Shown: piece by piece, positions 33,010-43,520 of the stretch
Layout of the letters: every line of letters starts with the position of its first letter
Position numbering within the stretch: the stretch's first letter is position 1
From: Diphasiastrum complanatum
Taxonomy: Eukaryota; Streptophyta; Lycopodiopsida; Lycopodiales; Lycopodiaceae
NCBI GenBank assembly: GCA_029204225.1
Contig: CM055101.1
Location: 4,715,246 to 4,779,245 of the forward strand
Length of the DNA stretch: 64,000 nucleotides
Direction of reading: 5' to 3'
Translations under genes and position numbers: made by a program
The notes under the pieces: generated by a model
The model's database searches: none
What the model was told of the DNA's origin: nothing
What the model saw: the letters and a program-made list of their open reading frames with translations, nothing else

Positions 33010-34007
33010 TCATGATCCTGTAAAAATGGACTTTATAGGTCCTACATAAGGCGTGAGTTGAGAAAAACACTCCCTTTTACCCGACATGTGGGAGCTAGCC
33101 CCACTATCTGTCCACCAAGGATCTTCACCTTTGACATTTGATGATGAAAAGGTTGACATCATGAGTGAGTCCTCATGATAGCTCTCTTCCTCCTCTTGTC
33201 CAATGTTGGCTTGCCTTTGATCTTGCTTCCTCTTGAAGCATTCTGAGGCATAATGCCCCATCTTGCTACAATAGTAGCACTTTATCTTGGATTTGTCCTT
33301 CTTGGGCTTGACTTGTGATGATGAGGATGTGGATCCTCCTTGATCTCCATTCTTTGCTTGCAACCTTTTGAATGCTCCTCCCTTGGTCTTTGCTTTTCCT
33401 TTTCTCTTGAAAAATAAGGCTTTGTCATCACCATCATTGATGGAGAGCCTCTCCATCCTTGATTTGATATGAGCCTTCCTACTCTCCTTGGCCATCGACA
33501 CATTTTGAAGGTCTTCAATTGTAGGCAAGTTTCCCATGATGGCATAGCTTTGGACAAGGTTAGTAAAATCACTACATAAGCCATTAAAAACTAGTTGCAC
33601 AAGCTCACTCTCTTTAATAGGTTCACCAACATAAGTAAGCTCTTTGTTCAAATCTTTTACTCTCAAAACAAATTGATGTCCACTCTCACTCTTCCTTTGG
33701 AAGCATTGAGAACTTGGTTCTTGAGGGAAAGTAACCTTGAGGTATTCTTGGACTCATAGACTTTTGAAGAGTTTCGCATGCCTCTTGGGCTAAGGTACAT
33801 GCTCCTACTTCTTTTAGCAAATCATTTGCAACATTCATCTTAATACAATGAAGTGCAATCTTGCGTCTTTTCTTTTATTTAGTTGCTTCTTGTGGATGGA
33901 TTGGCTCATCTTCCTCTCCATTCACAATATCCATCAAATCTTTCATGATAAGGATGGATTCCATTCTTAACTTCCAAATTAAATAATTTGAAGAGTTCAA
34001 TCCATCA
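33010..34007 (-). pseudogene. copia gag with zinc knuckle, plus protease start
   Basis: Gag core motifs NYLIWKLRMESILIMKDLMD (about 33,990) and RRKIALHCIKMNVANDLLKE are followed by a frame disruption near 33,790. From 33666 the frame gives MRVKDLNKELTYVGEPI, LVQLVFNGLCSDFTNLVQSY, a canonical knuckle CYYCSKMGHYASEC, and WWTDSGASSHMSGK with the DSG of the copia protease. The true start codon lies across the gypsy insertion at 42136. Confidence 0.8.
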
Positions 34008-34012
34008 CTAGA
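34008..34012. other. target-site duplication CTAGA (left)
   Basis: It is identical to 42102-42106 and flanks the gypsy element. Rejoining the two sides restores the copia gag reading frame. Confidence 0.85.
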
Positions 34013-34842
<830 letters not shown>

Positions 34843-34855
34843 GTATCTCCCACCT
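34843..34855 (-). other. polypurine tract of nested gypsy element
   Basis: AGGTGGGAGATAC on the minus strand lies immediately before the LTR start TGTTGGG, as expected for plus-strand priming. Confidence 0.7.
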
Positions 34856-35017
34856 AAATAGGTGATGGTCCCACGACACCTGCATGTGCTTGTTGTGGAA
34901 GAAGGCTGTCGACACGTTTATTGCGGATGATGGAGTGCGTCAGGAAAAGCGTAGATAAAGATTGCTTACGTAAAACCTGAGGCTTTATTTGATGATGAGG
35001 AGCCTATCCTAAGCTCT

Positions 35018-35710
35018 TCAAGAAGTGTTTGGAAAGGCTGGTGGCGACCAATACTTGCGTAACCGGCTACCGTTGATGGGCATAGCAAACGGTGTCCCAT
35101 CCATTGTTTCTAAAGTCACTGCCCCTTGCGATAAGATGTCGGTGATGTGATAAGGGCCTTCACCAGTGAACTTCAGCTTTTCTTTGATCGCCTTTGTCTT
35201 GTACATGAGGACCAAATCTCCTTTTTGAAGATCTTTCTTGTGAAGACGACAATCATGCCAGGCCTTGCGACATGCTTTCTCTGCAGCAAGAGCATGGACC
35301 GCTAACAAGCGTGTTTCGCACAACTTGTGTAGCGCTTCGTGAAGAAGGTGGAGCGATCTTGTATCATCTAATCATTGCACTATGGCAATGCAAAGAGATG
35401 GAACAAGAAATTCCACTGGCATGACTACATCTTGGCCATACACCAGTTGGAATGGAGTTTGCTCGGTGTTGCCTTTGTATGCAGCTCTGAAAGCCCACAG
35501 AGCAGCGTGTAGCTTGTGCTCCCAATCTGATCTGCTTGCTTCTACTGTCTTTGTCAAAATGCCACACAGAATCTTATTAGAAGATTTGGCGTGGCCATTG
35601 CCTCTTGGGTAGTAAGGCATGTTGAAACGATGGATCACAAAGAACTCTTCTAATAAGACCTTGATGGTCTCGTTGACAAAGTGAGTTCCCCGATCACTAA
35701 GTATCTCCAC
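35018..35710 (-). pseudogene. gypsy integrase, C-terminal half, with E-to-K change
   Basis: The frame 35710-35372 reads MEILSDRGTHFVNETIKVLL (second catalytic Asp), then YPRGNGHAKSSNKILC, where sister copies have QAESSNK, so the catalytic Glu is replaced by Lys. ALWAFRAAYKGNTEQTPFQL and VYGQDVVMPVEFLVPSL, typical of Tat-type integrases, follow. After a stop, 35323-35018 gives the basic C-terminal region HDCRLHKKDLQKGDLVLMYK and FTGEGPYHITDI. The lost Glu alone should abolish integration. Confidence 0.85.
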
Positions 35711-35730
35711 TGGGCATCCGAAGCGTACAA

Positions 35731-38016
35731 TTATATTTTCGTAAAGGAACTTGCGGTGGACCTAGCATCTGCTACGCGCACTGCTTTGGCTTCAACCCAC
35801 TTTGTGAGATAATTTGTAGCCACGATAATATATCGGACTTGGGTACTGCGAGCGGCTATGTGAATAGAGCCGATGTAATCAAGTCCCCACTTCTCAAATG
35901 GTGCTTGAGCCAATACAGGATGTAACGGCTCATAATTTGCCTTCGTTGGTCTACGCGCTCTCTGACATACATCACATTGCTTGATATATACCTCGGTATC
36001 CTTGTGCATTGTTGGCCACCAACAGCCAAATTGTAGAATCTTGCGTACTATTACATCTACTGTGAAGTGTTCGCCTCCCATTGCTTCATGCGAGAGAGAC
36101 ATGATCTGACTTGTCTCATGGGGCAAGATACAACGATGAATGATATTATCCGCCCCTCTTCGATATAGGTGGCCGGCAATCAACTGATATGGACGAGCTT
36201 TAAGTACAAGTTTCTGTTGTTGCACCTTGGATAGTGACCGATCTGGTTGGCCGTTCATCAAATACTCAACTATGTCTGCGGCCCAATCGGCTACAACATC
36301 CATGTAAAATAAAGCAGCCTCCAGTAACTCATCATCAGGTTGGGGATCCTTTTGTGTCAATTTGATTCTTGATACATGATCCGCCATATAATGTTGCTTG
36401 CCTTTGCGTACCACTATTCGAAAATCAAACTCGAGCAACAAGAGTAACCATCTAGTGATTCTCCCTATGTTCCAGGTTCTGTTGACTAGGTAGAGCAAAG
36501 GTTGATGATCAGTGTAGAATGCAAAATGAGTGGCCATAAGATAATGGCAAAACTTCTTGACCGCAAATATCATTGCCATGGCTTCTCGCTCAGTCGTTGA
36601 ATAGTTGATTTCAACATCGTTGAGTTGTTGACTGGCGAAGCGAATAGGAAAGTCTTTCTTGTACTCGTCTGGCTGGGTCAATACTGCTCCTATAGCATAC
36701 TTTGATGCGTCAGTATGCACATAAAACTCAATTGTCCAATTGGTAGGCCGTAAGATTGGTGCAGATATAAGTGCTTCCTTCAGCTTTTGGAAAGCTCGTA
36801 GGGCTTCCTCCGTCCAATGTGGATCAATTGTCAACTTGTAGATAGGACGTGCAAAATCTGCAAAGAATAGAATGAAGATTCGGTAGTAATTGGCATGTCC
36901 CATAAATACATAGACTCCACGAATCGTTCCAGGGGGTGGAAGATCCATGATAATACGTATCTTAGACAAATCAGTGGCGATCCTGTGTCTAGATACAATA
37001 TGGCCCAGGATAAGACCATGTGTGACCCAAAATTGGCATTTCTCTGGGTTCAATGATATTTGAAATTTGCGACATTGTATAAGCACTCTTTCCAACTGAG
37101 ATAAGTGTTCATCATTAAATCCGTGCACACAAAGATCATCGAGGAAGTTCTCTAGGAATTTCTGTAAATAGTCTTTGAATGCCTTTTGCATGACGCGCTG
37201 AAAAGAGCTAGGGGCATTACAAAGACCGAATGGCATGACCTTGTAGGCATATGTACCCCATTCAGTAGCAAATGTAGTCTTGTGTTGATCCTCCAATGCA
37301 ATCTTCACTTGGTTGTAGCCACTGAAGCCATCCAAAAAACTGTAGGCTTCCGCTCCAGCTACTCGATCCAAGAGGCTTTCTGTGAACGGTAAGGAAAAGT
37401 GATTCTTCCGTGTCACAGCGTTAAGTGCCTTCAGATTGACACAAATCCACATTTTGCCATTCTTCTTGGGAACAATGAATATGGGTGACACCCATTCCGT
37501 GTGCTCGATTTCATAAATAAAATCGGCATCGAGCAACTTCTGCAACTCTTGCTTGATTAGCTCGGTGTAGTTCAGGTTGCAGGGGTAATATTGGCTCACC
37601 TTTGGCGTTGCTCCTTCGACCAAAGGTATGGTGTGTTGGACTACAGACGATGGAATTCCTTTTGAATCTTTGTAAGACCATGCAAAGCAGTCTTTATACT
37701 CCATCAGTAACTTCTGCAGTTGGGTGAATTGTGAGGGCGTGAGTTGTGCTCCCACACAAACAATTTTGTCTTCATCTCCTGGCTCTGCTAGATTCATCGG
37801 TTGAGTGCGAGCCGGTCCCTTGTAGACTTGTTCTTCTTTTTTCTGATTTGCATCAAGTTCCCGTTGCACTTTCGGCATCATGATCACCACGTCATCCAAG
37901 GTATAACTCTTGAAGTTTTCTAGCACATCATGGACTGGTGCCTTACTCGTTTCTTCCTTCAAAAGGTTGATCTTAGCACAATTGGTGAGTGATATCTTGT
38001 GCATTGCTTCTGACAT
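35731..38016 (-). pseudogene. gypsy reverse transcriptase, RNase H and integrase N-terminus, 761 codons
   Basis: This is one long open frame. RT entry is KDCFAWSYKDSKGIPSSVVQ. The core includes EWVSPIFIVPKKNGKMWICV, YSFLDGFSGYNQVKI, GTYAYKVMPFGLCNAPSSFQ and FLDDLCVHG, where Tyr of YxDD is Phe. RNase H has HTDASKYAIGAVL, STTEREAMAMIFAV and FYTDHQPLLYL. The integrase zinc domain and core start follow (CDVCQRARRP, KWGLDYIGSIHIA). It ends in a frameshift after VADARSTA. This is the best-preserved pol in the window, but upstream and downstream lesions separate it from gag and the integrase C-terminus. Confidence 0.9.
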
Positions 38017-38112
38017 TCCTGAAGCTGATGTCGAAGCTTGGTCGGATGACCATTGAGCATGCGATTCAGCAACTTTCTTTTTGCCTTGTATATTGTTGTT
38101 GGTTGTTGTTGC

Positions 38113-38742
38113 TTATTTGCTCGTTATCTTATGTTGAGGTTCTTTAACATTCGCCACATGGTTCCGAATGTCTTCATCCATTGTTGCTATAGCCTCTTCG
38201 GGTAAATCACTCCACTTGATCACCTGATTGTATCTTTGCTTTTGTCGATTTTTCTTTGGTACAGGTGCTTTCGGTGGTGGCATCTTGGAGACTTTAGCAT
38301 GTTGAGATTTTTGAGGCAGTTGAGCTAGTATTCGTTGAACTCCATAACGCGTAGAATCCATGTGGTGTAGGATCTGCTCATATGTCAGCTCAGCTTCCTC
38401 GTCATAGGACAATGAATGTTGCCAAGGAACTAAATCATCTTCAACAGGTTCCGGTGACAGCCATGCTACATTTATCATGTTCACCCCATATGAGATAGGC
38501 AAGTCAAGGGTGAATCCTCTCGGTGGTAATTCGCTGGGTTCTGAATCTGAATCTGGATGACATGTATGCCTAGCCATATAGTCAATAGTTGCCAATGCAT
38601 CCGTCCACAACACGGTATCTGTTTGTGAATCATAATGAGCACCCATTGAAGCTTTCGGACGATCAATGCTATGGTCTGTTGTGGAAGAAGTGTCATCAGC
38701 TTTGGGTGGTACAGGCTTCACCGCCCATGTGGAGGGATCCAC
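38113..38742 (-). pseudogene. gypsy spacer region between protease and RT, 209 codons
   Basis: An open frame with YGVNMINVAWLSPEP, HSLSYDEEAELTYEQILHHM and a C-terminal DLPEEAIATMDEDIRNHVAN. A homologous piece exists at 21710-22190, so it is a real conserved part of this family. I know no enzymatic function for it. It is acidic with a Pro/Lys-rich segment (PPPKAPVPKKNRQKQ). Confidence 0.7.
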
Positions 38743-38951
38743 CTTTACTGCCCGCTCTCTGTTCTCAAATGTGATTTTGCCGGTCCCCCAATCATGAACT
38801 ACTTGTGCAATTCATAACCAAGGTCATCCCAACAAAACTCGATAGGCAATGGGTGTTACAGGAATGTCCATCACCATAAATGTGATGACAAATTGTCCCC
38901 CGCTTTCTTGACTTGAATGTCTTCTACAATCCCGTTTGGCCGCACACATGA

Positions 38952-39215
38952 TTAATCAGCCAGTTTGATGGCGAACTTGGCAGCTTTCAGGCCTTGTAGA
39001 TTCCACTTCTCATACAAAGTAGTGGAGATAAGGTTGACACCCGATCCTCCATCTACAACAGCAGCTTCTTCTCCAAAGAGTTTGTGCTTGATAGGAAGAG
39101 TTATATTGTGCTGCTCACTCTCCCAAGCCGCTCCCACGTTCAGAACATTGTTGGCTTCTTCAAAATCAGTGCAAAATAATGGTTTTTTGGAAGGTATGTC
39201 TGATTCAATGTTCAC
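38952..39215 (-). pseudogene. gypsy aspartic protease
   Basis: Reads ITLPIKHKLFGEEAAVVDGG and SGVNLISTTLYEKW; the active site is VVDGGSGVNLI (D-G-G variant of D-S/T-G). A stop follows KFAIKLAD. The C-terminal flap region continues out of frame to about 38,820 (DDLGYELHK). Confidence 0.75.
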
Positions 39216-41188
39216 AATCTAACAAGACACCCTTTGCTTGAGGTGCAAGTCGAAGGAACTCTCCAATAGAGATATTCATTCTGCTGGATAAGATGCTCGT
39301 CAGTAGTTCCGTCCTTGGAGCTTCAGGTTCTGCCATATGGAATGGTTCTTCCCGATGGTGTAGTCGCACATTCACATCTGATCTGTGTGGTGAACCTTGC
39401 GGTGCATTCGCATGTTGATCTCTTTCTGGTGCAATGTCGTGAGGAGCTATCGGCTGATGTGCAGCTTGAGCAGCTTCCTCCGCTTGTGCTTCTTGTATCC
39501 AATGCTTGATCTTCTGATATCGTGTTTGTTCATCCTTCACATTCCGATAAGGTAATCTCGCTCCTCCTGATGTTGAAGGCTGATCAGTTGGCACTGATAC
39601 AGAGTGTGGTGATGATGGAGCTACCTCCTTGCGCTTTTGTGCTCACGTAACAACTAACACTGGAACGTTACAATAGGGAGGTCTCCGTGGTATAGTTGAG
39701 TGTGGAGTTGTGCTTGGGCCTGCTGATTGAACTGCAATCCAATTCAATGGTGCGTTGGTGCTGGCTCTCAATGGACAATTCTTGTAGCAATGTCCATATC
39801 CACACTCGTGACAGAAGGGCGTATAAATTTCTTTGTTTGGACATTCTACAATCCTATGTCCTTTTTCGCATCCATAACATCCATATAATCTACCCCCTTG
39901 GCGTTGTGGCTGTGCCACGTATGTGGCATAATACTCATTAATAGCAGGATTGATGAATGGTTCATCAGGTCCATACCATTGTTGCATTTCCTGTTGGGGA
40001 AATGTTTCAGCTTCTGCCGCTATGAGATTCACTTGGGCTGCTTGAGAATTATTTGGCCCTGGTGGTGCTGGTAGTGCCATTCTTTGTTGTTGAGGGCCTG
40101 GTCCAAGCCTTGGTGCTGCATTAGGTGCTCCTTGATGGTAAGCATAAGAGGTCTGAAATTGAGTTCTCTTTTGCTGTATGATCAATGGATTGTAGGGGCA
40201 ATACGCAGTGTCGTGCGAGGACGCATTGCATAGATGACAATATCTGTGTGTCAGCTTCAAATTCTACTTCAGTACCGGACACTCGTTGGAAGTGTGATTT
40301 TGGATACAAATGGGACACCAAACATTGTCCCGTCGAGGATACTGCTGTTGATAAGGATCTGGTTGTGGTGCTGTAGTATTTTGAAGAGCCTTAAGTTTTT
40401 GGTCAAATTGGACTGTGAGCTGCTCCATCTGCTGCTTGTGTAACTTCATGATCTGTTCCATCATCGATTCATTGGACAAGCTTGTCAAGACTAAGGTTGA
40501 TGCTTGAAGGAGTTGAAGCATGAAGAGATGTAGTTCCTGTTGTAGAATCATCATCTGATCCTTCATCTTCTTCTCTCATTGCATCTTCCATAGCTTCGTG
40601 CAATGTGGCATATTGCTCCCGTCTTTTCAGCTCTCGTCTGATGCTTCTAGGTAGTCCCGCTAGGAATCACATAATGACCGCATGATCAGGAGTAAGCTCT
40701 GCATTACACTCGGATCTCAAGTGTTTGATCCGTTCGATGTAGTCTCTGACCCTTTCTCTTTTTGCCATCTTGATTTTGCTAAGCAAGAGGAACGGGTCTT
40801 CAAGAAACTTCCGCGGCTTAAATCTAGTGATTAAAGCTGCTTTTACCACTTCCCAGTCTGTTCGTTCTTATGTCGTCTGATTGAAAAACCAATCTAAAAC
40901 CGCTCCTGTCAGGGACATTGGAAACAGCTTCAGTTTTTCTGCCGAGGTGGTTTCACCATAGATCTCGCATGCTTGCCCATGAATCTACAAGAATCTGATA
41001 GGATCTGTGGATCCATCAAATATGGGCAATTCCAATCTGGGAGATCTTCTGATTGCTTGTAGAGGTACCGCTGGCATAGGAATATTTTGATCCATTGGAT
41101 TTGGCTGATTTGGTCGGATCTCTTCCGCTGTTGCTTGATGTAGCTCTGGATTCTCTGTAGGTAGTATTCTACCAGATCTCAATCTCAT
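39205..41188 (-). pseudogene. gypsy gag with four zinc-knuckle-like motifs
   Basis: The start is MRLRSGRILPTENPELHQ at 41188. Capsid motifs are LELPIFDGSTDPIRFL, GETTSAEKLKLFPMSLTGAV, VKAALITRFKPRKFLEDPF and KREQYATLHEAMEDAM. A nucleocapsid with several CCHC-like motifs follows: CPICIQNHTSNEC (CX2CX3HX4C), CHLCNASSHDTAYC (canonical CX2CX4HX4C), CYGCEKGHRIVEC and CHECGYGHCYKNC (both CX2CX3HX4C). A tail (39594-39205) links to protease. At least four stops or frameshifts (near 40,985, 40,667, 40,263 and 39,640) break it. Confidence 0.8.
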
Positions 41189-41937
41189 TCACTGTGCAGA
41201 ATTGATACAATGTGAAGGTACATGGCAACAGTGGATCTAAGTGGATCTTGTTCGGGTGCTGATCAGTGGTGGATGATTTGAAAGGATGAAAGGAACACGA
41301 ATAACTAACAAATTTTACAGGATGACATTTGAAATGGTTATTGAGAGATGAGTGTATGGTGGCACATATTTGAATGGAGTTGATCACACACAAAAAAATG
41401 GATGTTGTAACGGCGCAGTTGGCAACAATGGTGAGTGATAGATGACCTCGATGGTGCCAGGGAGGGTGGGGTCCGGAGCTCGGCAAAGGTTCTTGTTGGC
41501 GAAGGATGGTTCAGCGAAGGTTCTGAAAACAATTTGGACACGATTTGGAGTGGGAACCTTCGCCATTATCCTTCTAATGGAGACTAACCTTCGTCGAGCT
41601 GCTGGGAAGTACAGATTGATGATCAGAGGGCTAGCGAAGATTAGGCGAACATTATCATGGCAAAAAATAGTCTGGCGAAGGTTCAGAAGGCAATTTGGCA
41701 CTTTTGAGAGCTTGAAACGTTCGCTGGACTAGTTATAGGTCATATTAATCTTCTCCCACTTCACAGATACTTCAAAACAATGTTTTATGACTATTTTGAG
41801 CTTGGCCAAGATTAATGATATACTGACAAAGGTTTATGAAGGTTGGCGAAGGTTCAAGGGACTTAAATTTCCCTTTGAGTACTGGAAATGTTCGCTTGAC
41901 CACTTATTCTCAATATTAACCACTTATTCTCAATATT
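41189..41937 (-). other. gypsy 5' leader with repeated GCGAAGGTTC motifs
   Basis: No coding potential fits the element. The motif GGCGAAGGTTC or its variants occurs about ten times on the plus strand between 41470 and 41870. A 20-bp tandem duplication (ACCACTTATTCTCAATATT, 41899-41937) lies at the junction with the truncated LTR and looks like filler from a repair event. Confidence 0.55.
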
Positions 41938-42101
41938 TTAGAGTTTTAGGCCCCTAGTCACTTATTCCTAATTCTACAAGCTCTACAAAACCAAATTGCA
42001 TGCTCATTGGGTTGGGCTTATACACGCAAGAAGCCAGTGCCCTCGCACTTATTGCTCTACATGTACAGTGTACTGTGGTGGGGCCCACTAAGTGCCCAAC
42101 A
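41938..42101 (-). repeat. 5' LTR remnant (first 164 bp) of nested gypsy element
   Basis: It matches the first part of the 3' LTR (34842-34681) almost exactly and then stops. The rest of the LTR and the primer-binding site are deleted. Confidence 0.85.
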
Positions 42102-42106
42102 CTAGA
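42102..42106. other. target-site duplication CTAGA (right)
   Basis: Second copy of the 5-bp duplication made by the gypsy insertion. It lies within copia gag codons (42136-42102). Confidence 0.85.
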
Positions 42107-43520
42107 ATCCAAAAGATAGGCACTTATGGATGCCATCTTCAATGATAGGGAGATAGATTCAAATAAACAAGATAGATTGTACAAGATATGATCACTACTA
42201 GATATCCCACTCTCTTTGGGACCTGAGATGAATCACTCTTTGACTTCTCAACAAGATCTAAGGTGATCTTGAGCTTGATCTATCTTCTAGATCCAAACTA
42301 GATCCAAATTTACTATAGATTCGATCAAAACTAGTCTCCTCCTTGATCTCGACTTCACAAGAAGGGTGAATCCACCTATACTGAACCAAAAGCACTTTAT
42401 AACACACAAATGTCTTACAAATAAAGCCTCTTAAATTCAGGTTGAATCACATTGACATATTCAATCACAAACCTATCCAAAACCGAGTAGAATAGAAACA
42501 CAATTTTCACTAGTTTTGCACTTCTAGATCAAAAAATCATCAAAACACTTGATCTGAGCCTAAAAGGTGTATTTTAGGACCTTAAGAAGCCTAATAATGA
42601 CCTAATTAAGCTCTCAAATGACTGATATAAACTTCTAAAGAGTGGTGGCATTCAAATCCTTATGAAAATCTCTACTAGGAGACATGTACTCCAAGATTCA
42701 ACTCATAAGAACTTTCTAATTTGGTTTGGTTGAATGGAAATGGGTCAATCTCGGTTCCTGCAGCTATAACTCAGCAAAAAAAATTCCCTTTTATCTATTA
42801 TCACTCAAATGAAACCAAATTTGAAGGTACAATCACTAGATTAGCAACTAGTAACAAGGGCAAACCCAATACTACTAAATCTAAGATCTAAGCTTGAGAA
42901 AATCAAATCTAAATCTCACTTTTGATTAGACTGTGATACCATGACAAAATTTTACAGCAAAATTAATCCCAATAAATCCTAAAAGTGATGGAGGATGCCA
43001 AATCAAAGATCTAGATCCAAACTATGAGCTAGAATCAAGACTAGTTACCAAAACTAGCAAATTTGGCATTTAACTCCACATTAGGCACATAGATTCGATC
43101 AAATGAACCAAAGTAAATTACAGCAAGCTTCTCAGACCTGTAAACAGGTTTAGTACCTTCCAAACCAAGCAATTCATGCATAAGAACACTCACATCCAAT
43201 AGCTAGAACTCGCCACCAAAAGACAATGATGATAGAAGTGGAAAAACTCAATTTTTCTTGTTATTTGGATGGAGATCCCATCATACATTTATACATTTCA
43301 AGATCAGATCTGAGCATATTAGGGCACCTCTGAACTTATCATACCCTAACCCTAACATCTATCCCAATAGGTCATTCGATCCACCCTAACTTGGGATCAA
43401 GATCTCGAGATCCAAAAACAATGTAAAACATGCTATTTTTAGATCCTAGAATTTCTCTAGCCTATCCAAAAACATTTTTGCCTCATTTCAAAGATGCTAT
43501 CACAATGTAATATGAGTAAT
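42107..43520 (-). mobile_element. 5' end of split copia element: gag start, leader, PBS, LTR
   Basis: The gag ATG is at 42136 and reads MASISAYLLDSS, matching MASQRGYLLEASERL of the copia at 53944 before the gypsy breakpoint. The PBS is 42930-42941 (TGGTATCACAGT, degenerate initiator tRNA-Met). The LTR end TTTTGTCA at 42942 matches the LTR end at 53185. A TATAAAT box is at 43287-43293 (minus). The outer LTR end could not be fixed; 43520 is a guess from the 579-bp LTR of the related element at 46658. Confidence 0.7.

Larger units (their letters stand above)
30535..34012 (-). mobile_element. Ty1/copia element body (gag-pol), split by a gypsy insertion
   Basis: The minus-strand gag-pol is continuous from gag at 34007 to a truncated RNase H at 30535. 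The first roughly 13 codons of gag, the leader, PBS and 5' LTR are displaced to 42102 and above by the gypsy insertion 34013-42101. CTAGA is present on both sides (34008-34012 and 42102-42106). The element is cut off within RNase H, so its 3' LTR is missing. Confidence 0.85.

Noticed and set aside
35731-38016. Active autonomous gypsy element
   Set aside because: Although pol is open for 761 codons, gag has several stops, integrase is frameshifted and lacks its catalytic Glu, and the PBS and most of the 5' LTR are gone.
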